Counted from the first letter of the stretch, positions 15,892 to 25,014 are shown. The stretch: 46,241 nt of DNA from Sphingobacteriaceae bacterium (GCA_013824115.1 PNNG01000002.1:1-46241), one strand, 5' to 3'. Notes: a model not told the origin generated them from the letters alone. Numbers and translations are program-made.

Positions 15892-17286
15892 TTAGCGGGG
15901 TACACTTTGCAGTTCGCCGCTCAAATGCAATTGCTGCAGCAGATTTACTTGCTGGCGCATTTGTAAGTTGATAAGCCTGATTTTACCACTTACCAAATTG
16001 GCTTCGCGTTGGTTGATGATGAAAATAGAACTTTCACCCTGACTGAAACGCAACTGCTCAGCTTGCAAAATGGCGCGTAAATTTTCAACTACTTGGGCTT
16101 GCGTGGTAATGAGGGCCCCCAATTGTTCAAATTCCAGTTGTAAAGCAGCCAACCGGTTGGTTAAGGTAACCTCGCGTTGGTTGATGTCTAATTGCACCGA
16201 CTCTTGCTGCAGCCTAACTATTTTGAGAGCACCACGGGCATCGCGAATAAAAAGCGGGAATTTAAAGTCGATGCCCACCCTTTGGCCAGGAAATGGATTT
16301 ACATCCAAGCGAGTGGGCTCGTTGATGGCATAAAACTTCACCCGCACATCGGGCTTCAGTCGCTCAAACTGCCAACGTTCTTCGTAGCGCAAGTGCTGCC
16401 TGCGGTAATCGAGCAAGCGAAAAGCTGGGTTATTGAGGGCCGCCGCCAAACCCAAATTCGGACTTCCAAACACCCGGCCAGTGCCACCCATGGAAGTGTC
16501 GGGACGCGTAGAAGAAGCCAATTCGAGCGGCTTTCCTTGGGCATCCCACAAAAAGGTTTCAAGCTCAAAACCCGCTGTTTGAAATTTGAGATAGCTATCA
16601 ATGCGCAGCTGTTCCCAGTTTTGAAGCTGTATGGCTGCTTCTAGGGTGTCAACTGCTGCGCGGTCGCCATATAAAAAGGCCAATCTTACCGCATCCAACA
16701 CCTCCCGCGCAATTTGTTCGGCCTGCAAATAGGCATTGTACTCGCGGTAAAATTGCTGCCAGGTCCAGTACGAGCGCCCGGCATTCAGCAACAAATCGTT
16801 GAGTAATTGTTCACGCTCCACATAACCCGCCTCACGTGCCACTTGCGCTTGGCGGAGCACCGTGCGCCGTCTGTCGACCCACAAACCCTGCCCCAAAGGC
16901 AAACTCAAACCGGCTTGCCATTGTCCGTCGGCTGGCGTGCGGTTTTCGGGGTTGAAGTACCTGCCATCGGCGCGGTTGTATCCGGCAAAACCCTCAATGC
17001 CAAACCAGGTGGGGATTTTTAGTCCGTAATCACGCAGGTCATAATAGTTAGTGCCATCGTACACTTTGTTGCTGATGCCGCCTTCAATAACGGGGTCAAA
17101 GGCGCCACGTGCTTGTCGCAGCTGTGCTTGTCCGCGCTCCACAGCAATATCGGCCTGCCGAACCATGGGGTGATGGCGCAGCACCAAATCGAGGAATACG
17201 CGCACGTCCAAAGGCCTGATGCTGTCTTGCGCATGACCGGCAAAACCACCAAGCGCCAATGCAACAACTAAAAGCAGCTTTTTCAT
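15892..17286 (-). CDS. TolC-family outer membrane efflux protein
   Basis: The protein (464 aa) starts at the ATG at 17286 with a signal peptide (MKKLLLVVALALGGFAGHAQ). It has the long alpha-helical heptads of the OEP family (QADIAVERGQAQLRQARGAFDP, EANLVSGKIRLINLQMRQQVNLLQQL). It should form the outer-membrane channel for the export system encoded just upstream; its start overlaps the HlyD stop (ATGA). Last gene of the TetR-ABC-HlyD-TolC operon. Confidence 0.9.
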   Translation of the reverse strand: MKKLLLVVALALGGFAGHAQDSIRPLDVRVFLDLVLRHHPMVRQADIAVERGQAQLRQARGAFDPVIEGGISNKVYDGTNYYDLRDYGLKIPTWFGIEGFAGYNRADGRYFNPENRTPADGQWQAGLSLPLGQGLWVDRRRTVLRQAQVAREAGYVEREQLLNDLLLNAGRSYWTWQQFYREYNAYLQAEQIAREVLDAVRLAFLYGDRAAVDTLEAAIQLQNWEQLRIDSYLKFQTAGFELETFLWDAQGKPLELASSTRPDTSMGGTGRVFGSPNLGLAAALNNPAFRLLDYRRQHLRYEERWQFERLKPDVRVKFYAINEPTRLDVNPFPGQRVGIDFKFPLFIRDARGALKIVRLQQESVQLDINQREVTLTNRLAALQLEFEQLGALITTQAQVVENLRAILQAEQLRFSQGESSIFIINQREANLVSGKIRLINLQMRQQVNLLQQLHLSGELQSVPR

Positions 17287-18656
17287 TTGCTTGGTTTGTC
17301 TTTTTTGGCGGTGCCTTTTACCGCTTTTTGGAAATTTTCGGTGGTGTAATAATCGGGCGGGAAACCGTTTAGCTGACGCCAGAATTCGTACCAAATGGGT
17401 ACATCCTGAAGCAGCGCAATTCCCTGTGCGCCTGAGCCCACCCGCAATGCTTCGGGCCAGGGAGTGTCTTGCGGATCGGGAATGACCAACATGCGGTACA
17501 TGCCTTCGTCGTTGGCAAAATTATCGATAATGGCTACTTTGCCGCCAAAGGTGCCGAACGACATATTGGGCCAGCCGCTGAATACCACCGCAGGCCATCC
17601 GTCGAATAAAAAGCGAACTTTGTTACCCGGACGCACCAAAGGCAAGTCGATGGGGCGGATGTACATTTCTACTGCCAAATCGATATTGCCGGGCATGATG
17701 CTCACAATTTCTTCGCCTTCCTTAATCAATTCACCGATACCGGTTTTGGCTGCCCGGGTGATATAACCGTCTTGTGGTGCAAGTACCCAATACAGGCCAC
17801 TCCTAAAGGCGTAGTTCGAAAGCTGATTGCTCAATTTGTTCAAATCGCCTTCACCCGCATAAAGCATGCTGAGCGAACTGTACAAATCGCTGCGGGCTTT
17901 GGCCATCTTTTCTTGGTACTCGTTTTCGAGGGTCACTAATTCCACTTCGGCATTGATAACCATATTTCGGCTGGCTAACAAATTGTTCTGTGCCGCTACC
18001 CAACGTGCTTGCGCTTCCTGAAAGCGCATATTGCGCGCTTCAAATTCATTGAGCGGAGTCAAACCTTGTTGATACAAACTTTTTACACGCTCAAACTGGT
18101 CGGTAGCCACTTGCAAGCGGGTGCGTGCTGCATCAATTTCAATGCTGTCGGTTTGCACTTTTAACTTGGCCTGGATGAGGTAGTTCTTGGCCTGCTCAAT
18201 TTTATTGCGGCGGGTTTGATCGAGGGCGTCAATTTGCTTGCGAAGCGCATCGGCTTTATCGCGGTACGACACAATAGCATCTTCCTTGGCTTGCACCTGC
18301 CCCGCCGTGCGCTCTACCAATAAGCTGTCGAAATACTCTTCCTTGATTTCAGAAATGTGCAGGATGGTATCGCCTTTTTGCACAAAATCACCTTCTTGTA
18401 CATACCACTTCTCTATCCTGCCAGGTATGGCCGATTGTAAGGTTTGTGGACGCTTATCGGGCCTAAAGGCTGTGAGATAACCTTTTGCCCTGATGTTCTG
18501 CGTCCACGGCAAAAACATGATGGCGATACTTACAATAAAGGCCACCTGCAGTACGCGCGTAATTTGCTTGGCGGGCTGCTTGCCCAATACCTTAAAGGAT
18601 TTGAACTGCGATTTGTCGATGTTCGATTCGACCTGATTTTTAGATATTTTCAGCAT
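17283..18656 (-). CDS. HlyD-family membrane fusion (periplasmic adaptor) protein
   Basis: This 457-aa protein has one N-terminal membrane span (LQVAFIVSIAIMFLPWTQNIRAKG) and a split biotinyl-lipoyl domain (SAIPGRIEKWYVQEGDFVQKGDTILHI and later APQDGYITRAAKTGIGELIKEGEEIV) on either side of a long coiled-coil hairpin (about residues 110-270). A beta-barrel domain follows. It would join the ABC protein in the inner membrane to the TolC-like channel. It lies 12 bp after the ABC gene. Confidence 0.92.
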   Translation of the reverse strand: MLKISKNQVESNIDKSQFKSFKVLGKQPAKQITRVLQVAFIVSIAIMFLPWTQNIRAKGYLTAFRPDKRPQTLQSAIPGRIEKWYVQEGDFVQKGDTILHISEIKEEYFDSLLVERTAGQVQAKEDAIVSYRDKADALRKQIDALDQTRRNKIEQAKNYLIQAKLKVQTDSIEIDAARTRLQVATDQFERVKSLYQQGLTPLNEFEARNMRFQEAQARWVAAQNNLLASRNMVINAEVELVTLENEYQEKMAKARSDLYSSLSMLYAGEGDLNKLSNQLSNYAFRSGLYWVLAPQDGYITRAAKTGIGELIKEGEEIVSIMPGNIDLAVEMYIRPIDLPLVRPGNKVRFLFDGWPAVVFSGWPNMSFGTFGGKVAIIDNFANDEGMYRMLVIPDPQDTPWPEALRVGSGAQGIALLQDVPIWYEFWRQLNGFPPDYYTTENFQKAVKGTAKKDKPSK

Positions 18657-18668
18657 GGCAGTGTCAGA

Positions 18669-20300
18669 TTAAAAACTTTGGAGTCGAATTACCCGGTCGC
18701 ACTTGGCAATCAGGTTGTCGTCGTTCGTTACAGCTAAGAGGGTCCAGCTGCCGCTTACCAGCAGGCTGTTTATTTGCTCGCGATCTTCCATAGGCAGGGT
18801 TGCCGCAAGGTCTTCATACAGCACCAAACCAGGAGTGCGTATGATGGCACGAGCCATGATGATGCGGTTGAGCAGTTTTTTAGAGAATTGCTTTCCTTCG
18901 GGCAGCATTTCGGTATTGAGTCCTTCGGGCAATACGTCAATCATGCGGGTCAGCCCCAATTGATCGAGGATGCGCAGCACATGGCTTTTCTCAATATCGC
19001 GCCCCATTACAATGTTGTCGTAAATGCTGCCTTGGAAGATGGTTTCGGTACTGATACACTCGCTCACCCAACGGTGCAAGGTGCGGCGGTCGATGTCTTC
19101 GAGCCGCATTTTATTGAGCTTGATGAGTCCCGAATAATTGCCGTAAAACCCAGCCAATAATTTCAACAAGGTGGTTTTGCCGCCTACATTGCCACTTACC
19201 AGCGCTACTTTTTCGCCAGCTTGGATTTGCAAGTCGAAATCATGCAAGATGGGTTTGTTTTGGTTGGCATAGGTAAACGACAATTTTTCGATTTGAACTT
19301 CAATGCCACGAGCACACTCTTGCTCGCTCAAGCCAAAGCCGCCTTCTTCGTCTAAAGGCAAATCGGTAACGTCGCCTACTTTAGAAAGGGCAGTGAGCAG
19401 GTCGTAAATCACATCCATACTCAACAGCAGCTTCTCTACAGCGCCCAACACCAAAAGAATGATGATTTCGGCAGCTACAAATTGACCGAGGTTGATTTGG
19501 CGGTCCATCACCAGGAATACGCCCACGCCCAATAGAAAGGCCGCAATCACGGTTTTCATAACCACCATGGCGGTGTACTGCGTCATTAATACACCGAAGT
19601 GTGATTTGCGGGCCTGCAAATAGCCTGTTACTTCTTTGTCGAGCCGCTTGTGTGCCATGCCCGTCTCATCCGACACCTTAAATGTGGTGATGGAGCGCGC
19701 CAGTTCTTGCAACCAAAAGGCCGTGCGGTATTTGTATTTGCTTTCGAGCAAGCTGGTTTCCATGCCTTTTTTACCAGTAACCCTGAAAAGAATGTACATC
19801 GAAAGCAGTAGCGCTGCACTCAATGCAATGAATAACGGATGGTAAACCGACAGCAATATCAATCCAAATACCACCTGCAGCGAGGCAATGCTAAAATCGA
19901 TGAGTACCTTGGCCAAGCCCTTTTGTACCTGAGGTACGTCAAAAAAGCGATTGATAATTTCAGGAGGGTACTTGCCTTGCAGATTGTCGAGCTTGATGCG
20001 CGGAATGCGGAAGCTGAACTCAAAAGCACCATTGGCAAAAATTTGTATCTGTATATATTCGGCCAATCGCAATTGCATGATTTGAAGGTAACCCGAAACC
20101 GCAATGCCCAATACCACCATGGCCACCAAGAGGGTGAGGGAAGTGCTCATTTGCCCGGCCATCACAAACTGAATGATGGCTTGCATGCCCAGAGGCAGGG
20201 TAAGCGAAACCAAACCCGACAGCAGGGCATAAAAATACAGATAGGTAACCTCCTGTTTGTAGCCGCTTAAGAGCTTAAAAAATCTTTCTGTAGGTCTCAT
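18669..20300 (-). CDS. ABC exporter (membrane + ATPase fusion) with degenerate nucleotide-binding domain
   Basis: The protein (543 aa) has an exporter-type six-span membrane domain in residues ~1-320 and an ATPase-like domain in the rest. The ATPase motifs are altered. The P-loop reads SGNVGGKTT without the first glycine of GxxxxGK. The Q-loop position reads VSECIS. No LSGGQ is found where FSKKLLNRIIMARAI stands. Walker B reads LVLYEDL, lacking the Asp before the catalytic Glu position. The switch His position reads LLAVTND. Frame and length are intact, so it is not a pseudogene. It may hydrolyse ATP slowly or act as a half-transporter with another partner. The start overlaps the TetR stop. 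Confidence 0.85.
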   Translation of the reverse strand: MRPTERFFKLLSGYKQEVTYLYFYALLSGLVSLTLPLGMQAIIQFVMAGQMSTSLTLLVAMVVLGIAVSGYLQIMQLRLAEYIQIQIFANGAFEFSFRIPRIKLDNLQGKYPPEIINRFFDVPQVQKGLAKVLIDFSIASLQVVFGLILLSVYHPLFIALSAALLLSMYILFRVTGKKGMETSLLESKYKYRTAFWLQELARSITTFKVSDETGMAHKRLDKEVTGYLQARKSHFGVLMTQYTAMVVMKTVIAAFLLGVGVFLVMDRQINLGQFVAAEIIILLVLGAVEKLLLSMDVIYDLLTALSKVGDVTDLPLDEEGGFGLSEQECARGIEVQIEKLSFTYANQNKPILHDFDLQIQAGEKVALVSGNVGGKTTLLKLLAGFYGNYSGLIKLNKMRLEDIDRRTLHRWVSECISTETIFQGSIYDNIVMGRDIEKSHVLRILDQLGLTRMIDVLPEGLNTEMLPEGKQFSKKLLNRIIMARAIIRTPGLVLYEDLAATLPMEDREQINSLLVSGSWTLLAVTNDDNLIAKCDRVIRLQSF

Positions 20301-20986
20301 GATTCAAAATAAGGATTTAATGCGCCTTGCACCAGACTTTTTACAAAATCGGTAATTCGGTCATCGTTGGTTTGAAGGTCGGTTAAAGTAGGCAAATGCA
20401 AAGCATAAAAACGCTGTACAAATAACACATTCATGGTTGCCGAAACCAGTGAGTTGGGATAAATATACCCTGGGGCTGCTTCGCGAATGAGTCCGCTCAG
20501 GCGTTGGCAAAAACGCTGGTAGTCGGCAAACAAACCCGCGGCATTTTCTGCGTCTATGTCGTGGGTGTAGTACACCTTGCCCCATTCCGACACTACTACA
20601 TGTTGCATGGCGGTGAAGTCGAGCCCAGTAAATTCCCAATGAAGCTGTTCGGGCCGGCTCAGCATGTCGATGGCTTTAAACAATCGCACCTGGGTATCGG
20701 GCAGGTTTTGCAAGCCAAATGTGAGCTGGTATTCAAGCCACAACCAGTACATCGACATATAATAAAGCAGCAAGTGGTGCTTGTTTTCGAAATAACGGTA
20801 CACAGAGGCTTCGGTGGTTTGCAAGCGTTCGGCCAATTTGCGAAAGGTAAAGGCTTCAAAACCCAGTTCTTTCATGAGCATGAGCCCTTCGCCTACGATG
20901 CGTTTCCCCAATTCACTGCTTTCGGGCTCTTTTTTGTAAAAAGCTGCAGCAGGTTGGGGGCGCCAATGTTGCATGAGTTGAATCAT
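20297..20986 (-). CDS. TetR-family transcriptional regulator of the export operon
   Basis: This 229-aa protein has a TetR-type helix-turn-helix near residues 35-75 (EGLMLMKELGFEAFTFRKLAERL, then EASVYRYFENKHHLLLYYMSMYW). It is the first gene of the TetR-ABC-HlyD-TolC operon, with its stop overlapping the ABC start (ATGA). It most likely represses the operon and is relieved by an exported or toxic molecule. A palindrome next to the promoter box (21013-21027) is the likely operator. Confidence 0.9.
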   Translation of the reverse strand: MIQLMQHWRPQPAAAFYKKEPESSELGKRIVGEGLMLMKELGFEAFTFRKLAERLQTTEASVYRYFENKHHLLLYYMSMYWLWLEYQLTFGLQNLPDTQVRLFKAIDMLSRPEQLHWEFTGLDFTAMQHVVVSEWGKVYYTHDIDAENAAGLFADYQRFCQRLSGLIREAAPGYIYPNSLVSATMNVLFVQRFYALHLPTLTDLQTNDDRITDFVKSLVQGALNPYFES

Positions 20987-21005
20987 TGTTTAAAAGTATT
21001 CAGCG

Positions 21006-21027
21006 CAAAAATAATAGTATTGCTATT
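21006..21027 (-). promoter_or_regulatory. Promoter box with adjoining TetR operator candidate
   Basis: On the minus strand TATTTTTG (21006-21013) fits TAnnTTTG. Directly upstream lies a palindrome with arms AATAG/CTATT around a 5-bp centre (21013-21027). A regulator bound there would cover the spacer of the promoter, which fits autorepression by the TetR protein. Confidence 0.5.
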
Positions 21028-21164
21028 GAAATACGAAAGCAAAACCACCGAGTTGTACAAAAAGTTCTGTGTCACTTTAAAAAATGCAGATTGAAAAACC
21101 AATCATGCTGCTTTCTAATCGGTGTCGAATTCCGTACTTTCGGGCAAAAATTAACCGCTTTTAC

Positions 21165-22058
21165 ATGAAAAACATAGCCGTAATAGGATCGGGTACCATG
21201 GGCAATGGCATAGCACACGTATTTGCCATGCAGGGCTTTTCGGTGACCATGGTCGACATCAATGAAAAAGCACTTGAAAAAGGGCGAGCCACCATCGAAA
21301 AAAACCTCGACCGCATGTTAAGCAAAGGGGCCATAACCGAGGCCGACAAGGCGGAAACGCTTGCCCATTTGAGTATTGCTACCGACATCAGTACTGTAGC
21401 ACCGCACAGCGATCTCATTGTAGAAGCGGCCACCGAAAATGTGGATTTAAAATTGAAGATTTTCCGTCAGTTAGACGAACTGGCGCCTGCCCATTGCATT
21501 TTGGCAACCAACACATCTTCCATCAGCATCACCAAAATTGCTGCGGTAACAGGTAGGGCCGATAAAGTGATTGGCATGCACTTCATGAACCCCGTACCGG
21601 TAATGAAGTTGGTGGAAGTAATTCGCGGCTACAATACCAGCAATGAGGTAACCGAAACCATCATGGAGCTTTCTAAAAAGCTGGGTAAAATTCCGGTGGA
21701 AGTAAACGATTACCCTGGCTTTGTGGCCAACCGCATCCTCATGCCCATGATCAACGAGGCCATCATTACCTTACACGAAGGCGTGGCTGGAGTACATGAA
21801 ATAGACCAGGTGATGAAGTTGGGTATGGCGCATCCTATGGGGCCGCTCCAATTGGCCGACTTTATTGGTTTGGATGTTTGCTTGGCCATCATGCATGTGC
21901 TGTACGACGGCTTGGGCAATCAGAAATATGCGCCTTGTCCGCTTTTGGTAAACATGGTTACCGCTGGCCATTTAGGAGTGAAATCGGGTTCAGGATTTTA
22001 TACTTACACCCCCGGAAGCAAAGACTTGGTGGTGGCGCCCGCTTTTAGCAAGAAGTGA
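21165..22058 (+). CDS. 3-hydroxybutyryl-CoA dehydrogenase (3-hydroxyacyl-CoA dehydrogenase family)
   Basis: The protein (297 aa) begins MKNIAVIGSGTMGNGIAHVFA, the NAD-binding GxGxxG of this family, which fixes the start at 21165 rather than at an upstream in-frame Met. The catalytic region GMHFMNPVPVMKLVEVI, NRILMPMINEAI and the C-terminal domain GMAHPMGPLQLADFIGLD are all intact. It interconverts 3-hydroxyacyl-CoA and acetoacetyl-CoA in fatty acid, butyrate or amino acid metabolism. It is divergent from the TetR gene and ends before a strong terminator. Confidence 0.93.
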   Translation: MKNIAVIGSGTMGNGIAHVFAMQGFSVTMVDINEKALEKGRATIEKNLDRMLSKGAITEADKAETLAHLSIATDISTVAPHSDLIVEAATENVDLKLKIFRQLDELAPAHCILATNTSSISITKIAAVTGRADKVIGMHFMNPVPVMKLVEVIRGYNTSNEVTETIMELSKKLGKIPVEVNDYPGFVANRILMPMINEAIITLHEGVAGVHEIDQVMKLGMAHPMGPLQLADFIGLDVCLAIMHVLYDGLGNQKYAPCPLLVNMVTAGHLGVKSGSGFYTYTPGSKDLVVAPAFSKK

Positions 22059-22079
22059 GTTTAGTTTGATGCATTAAAT

Positions 22080-22107
22080 AAAAAAGCGGCCCTCGGGCCG
22101 CTTTTTT
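22080..22107. terminator. Strong bidirectional terminator
   Basis: A 13-bp perfect stem (AAAAAAGCGGCCC pairing with GGGCCGCTTTTTT) with a 2-nt loop and T-tracts on both strands lies between two convergent genes. It overlaps the stop codon of the minus-strand lipoprotein. Confidence 0.9.
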
Positions 22108-22570
22108 ATTTTGCTGGAAGTGGTTGCCCCACCGGAACCGCACAGTCGTGCCCGGGTTCACCATGGGGAGGATTCAATTTCACCTGACTGCTGATTTGAG
22201 TAGGGGCCTTAGCTGCAGGTGTAGCATTTTGCACGCGTGGGCCTGCGGGCATGTCTTGGGGCTGCACATTTACCGCAGCCGGGGCTTGTTGCGCGCCTCC
22301 GTTGAGGGGTGCTCCAACGGGGATCTCACAACGGTGGCCTGGCTGACCATGCTCGGGGTTTAAGGCCACGGTGCCTGAGGTGGCTGGTGCAGGAGCGGGG
22401 GTGGTTGCGCCTTGGGGCAAAGCTTCACCGCCAGAAGCAGCCGGGGCAGGCATGGCAGAGGGTGCTGGAGCGTTGGTTGCAGCGTCTTTGTTCAACGAGC
22501 GTTCGGTGCGATCGGTACAGGCTGTGAGCGCAAGGAGGCACAGCAAGGTGCCGGGTAGTAGATTTTTCAT
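22106..22570 (-). CDS. Lipoprotein with two HGxPGHxC repeats
   Basis: This 154-aa protein starts MKNLLPGTLLCLLALTAC with a lipobox, then a long Ala/Pro-rich flexible linker. Two near-identical motifs follow, ALNPEHGQPGHRCEIPVGAPL and KLNPPHGEPGHDCAVPVGQPL, the second close to the C-terminus. Each repeat offers two His and one Cys, which suggests metal or heme binding or a thiol-based function, but I know of no proven role. The motif recurs in small Bacteroidota lipoproteins. An in-frame Met five codons upstream is possible. Confidence 0.75.
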   Translation of the reverse strand: MKNLLPGTLLCLLALTACTDRTERSLNKDAATNAPAPSAMPAPAASGGEALPQGATTPAPAPATSGTVALNPEHGQPGHRCEIPVGAPLNGGAQQAPAAVNVQPQDMPAGPRVQNATPAAKAPTQISSQVKLNPPHGEPGHDCAVPVGQPLPAK

Positions 22571-22640
22571 CAGTAGTGTGTTCAAACGAAGTTACAGAAT
22601 TACGACCAAAATTCACGCTTAGCAGCGTTAGACGCCTATT

Positions 22641-24197
22641 TTATTCATCAAAAAATTCAAGCGGGGGAAGATGGCTGCTTTTGGGTGGTGATAGCTCGCT
22701 AAAAGCTTGATAGGCTTTGCGCGCAGCTTGTCCCAAAGTATCAAACAAGTCACTTGCCATCAAACTCATCCGTGGGTGACGCCTCACAGCCAAATCGGCA
22801 GCCAAGCCATGCACATATACGCCCAGAGGGGCCGCTTCCTCAGGGTCCATTCCTTGGGCAATGTAAGACGTAATGATGCCGGTAAGCACGTCGCCCGTAC
22901 CTGCCTTGGCCAATCCGGCATTGCCAGTAGTATTTACCAAAGGGATAGGATTGCCATTGGTAAATGTGAAGGTATGGGCTCCTTTGAGCACAATATTGAT
23001 GCGGTGCTTTTGCACCCATGCCCCTGCGGTTACCAAGCGGGCCCACCAATGCTCATGTGGACCAAATAATCGGTCGAATTCGCCCATATGCGGGGTGATA
23101 ACGCTGTTGCGCGGTAGTTTTTTTAGCCATGCAGGTGATTGAGCCAATACATTGAGGGCATCGGCATCGAGTACGAGTGGGGCTTGAGCCGATTGAATTA
23201 ACTGCTTCAGAACTTCCCAGCTAAGTGGCGATTGCCCCAAGCCAGGTCCAACACCAATGGCCGTGTAGCCCTCTGTTTTTAGCGCTGTATCCCAAAACAA
23301 TTCACCCGAACGCACAAACATGGCTTCCGGCAAACGTACTGCGAGGGCTGTACGCAAGTCGTGGGGGCCAGCCAGGGTGGTTTTACCTGCACCCAAGCGC
23401 ATGCTTGCCTCGGCTGCTAAGAGGCCCGCGCCCCACATCCCATCGCTTCCGGCAATAATGAGCGCATGTCCAAATTCGCCTTTGTGTGCGAAAGTACGAC
23501 GATAGGGGATTCGAGGGAGATACGAGCCCGGCCTGTACCAAGAGGCCAATGTTTTTTGAGGCCCGAAATCGAAATCTAAACCAAAGGGAAGAATATTGAT
23601 TTTTCCAGCCAGCACGCCCCCAGCAGGAAGGAGCAGATTGAGTTTCCAGGCCGATAAACAAAGCGTGGAGGTGGCTTTTACCACTGGCCAACTGTCGTCA
23701 AAGGGCAATTCGGCAGGCATTCCCGAAGGCAAATCGATACTTACTATGGGGCACCATGCGTGTTCTTGGATGGTTTTGATGGTTTTGGCATAAGTGCCAT
23801 CTGCTTTTCGGTTGGTACCTAAGCCTAACAGCGCATCGATGATTAGGTTGTACTGGTGCATACGCTCCTTGAATTCCGATTCGCTGAGGAATACGTTTTC
23901 GGGTAGTTTGGCTGCATTGACCAAATGGTCATGGCTGTATTTGCGCGAGGGCATTCTGAAAACGCGCAGGAAATAGCCCTCCTCTTGGAGCAAACGGGCG
24001 ATGGCCAAACCATCGCCTCCATTATTGCCATGGCCCGCCACCACCAAAATAGCCGTCGTCTTTGGATAATGTGCCGTAAACCACCGGGCACAGGCCATTG
24101 CCGCATCCTCCATGAGTTCTGCGCTGCTGATGCCGCGTTTTTCAAGCGTATGGGCATCGGCTTTTTTGAAGGTATCGCTGTGGAGGACGGAAATCAT
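22641..24197 (-). CDS. nnr: Bifunctional NAD(P)HX epimerase / ADP-dependent dehydratase
   Basis: The 518-aa fusion has an N-terminal YjeF epimerase domain (SSAELMEDAAMACARWF, VVAGHGNNGGDGLAIARLL, NLIIDALLGLG) and a C-terminal ribokinase-like carbohydrate-kinase domain (GHALIIAGSDGMWGAGLLAAEA, GVGPGLGQS, VLDADALN, TPHMGEFDRLFG, NTTGNAGLAKAGTGDVLTGII). It repairs hydrated NADH and NADPH. Both catalytic halves look intact. Its ATG overlaps the NlpC/P60 stop by one base. Confidence 0.95.
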   Translation of the reverse strand: MISVLHSDTFKKADAHTLEKRGISSAELMEDAAMACARWFTAHYPKTTAILVVAGHGNNGGDGLAIARLLQEEGYFLRVFRMPSRKYSHDHLVNAAKLPENVFLSESEFKERMHQYNLIIDALLGLGTNRKADGTYAKTIKTIQEHAWCPIVSIDLPSGMPAELPFDDSWPVVKATSTLCLSAWKLNLLLPAGGVLAGKINILPFGLDFDFGPQKTLASWYRPGSYLPRIPYRRTFAHKGEFGHALIIAGSDGMWGAGLLAAEASMRLGAGKTTLAGPHDLRTALAVRLPEAMFVRSGELFWDTALKTEGYTAIGVGPGLGQSPLSWEVLKQLIQSAQAPLVLDADALNVLAQSPAWLKKLPRNSVITPHMGEFDRLFGPHEHWWARLVTAGAWVQKHRINIVLKGAHTFTFTNGNPIPLVNTTGNAGLAKAGTGDVLTGIITSYIAQGMDPEEAAPLGVYVHGLAADLAVRRHPRMSLMASDLFDTLGQAARKAYQAFSELSPPKSSHLPPLEFFDE

Positions 24198-24949
24198 TAT
24201 AAAACGCGGGTAATGAGCCGAAGGGTATGGCTGTATCTCTGGTTGTCGGTATTGAAAATGCCAAAATGATCCAGCTGATCGATGCGTACTTTTCCGCTAG
24301 CATGCAAAATTTTACTATCAGGCAATACCATGCCCACATGTATGATGCGTCCTTCTTCATTGTCGAAAAAGGCCAGATCGCCGGGTTTCGATTCTCCTAT
24401 CAAATGTACCGTTTCGCCTACTGTGGCTTGTTGGTAAGCATCGCGGGGCAGATTGATGCCGTGCACCCGGTAAAGTTGCTGCATCAGGCCCGAGCAATCG
24501 ATGCCCCAGATGCTTCTTCCTCCCCATAAATAGGAGGTGCCTAAATACAAATTGCCATGGGTAGCCAAACTGGTTGCCGTGGCATTTTGAGTGGGAAGGC
24601 ACTGTCCATTGTCAGCAAAAAGCCCTCCGGGGGTGTAGCCAGCCTCATTTAGCAAAAGCCTTGTGCCGTGTGCCAACCACATGCTTCCTTGTTGACCGGC
24701 CAATTGGGTGAAGGGAGTGGTTACAAAATGTACTTTCCCGTTAAAATCGGCTGGGGCAGTCCTTATTTGCTTGTTGTCAACCCAGCCTTCGTAGCCATCG
24801 AGCAGTGAACGAAGCAGACTCCATTTTTCTCGTTCTTCCAATAGTTCAAGCGGTTCATCGTATAGCCATTGTGTGATTTGCTCCGAACGGTCGGCAGGTT
24901 CGCGGCGCACCGGAACTACAGGTACGGCTGCCATTTTATGTGGGTTCAT
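24197..24949 (-). CDS. NlpC/P60 (C40) cell-wall peptidase with SH3-like N-terminus
   Basis: This 250-aa protein has an N-terminal part resembling bacterial SH3 domains (VVPVRREPADRSEQITQWLYDEPLEL, WVDNKQIRT) and a C-terminal NlpC/P60 domain. The catalytic Cys lies in GIDCSGLMQQLY and the His in IIHVGMVL, followed by ILHASGKVRID. Such enzymes cleave the peptide stems of peptidoglycan, often gamma-D-glutamyl-diamino acid links. No clear signal peptide is visible, so it may act in the cytoplasm on recycled wall peptides. Confidence 0.9.
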   Translation of the reverse strand: MNPHKMAAVPVVPVRREPADRSEQITQWLYDEPLELLEEREKWSLLRSLLDGYEGWVDNKQIRTAPADFNGKVHFVTTPFTQLAGQQGSMWLAHGTRLLLNEAGYTPGGLFADNGQCLPTQNATATSLATHGNLYLGTSYLWGGRSIWGIDCSGLMQQLYRVHGINLPRDAYQQATVGETVHLIGESKPGDLAFFDNEEGRIIHVGMVLPDSKILHASGKVRIDQLDHFGIFNTDNQRYSHTLRLITRVL

Positions 24950-24964
24950 GTCACAAAATAAAAA

Positions 24965-24991
24965 AAGGTCTGCGCACGTGGCACAGACCTT
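24965..24991 (-). terminator. Terminator of the OmpA-TPR gene
   Basis: AAGGTCTG and CAGACCTT form an 8-bp stem, with inner GC/GC pairing around the loop. The minus strand continues with a T-run (TTTTTTATTTTG), giving a standard intrinsic terminator ~25 bp after the stop codon. Confidence 0.85.
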
Positions 24992-25014
24992 CTCAAATAT
25001 ATTCCTGAACTCAA

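Noticed and set aside
18669..20300. Calling the ABC gene a pseudogene because its ATPase motifs are altered
   Set aside because: There is no frameshift or stop, length is complete and operon overlaps are preserved, so it is more likely a functional, diverged protein.
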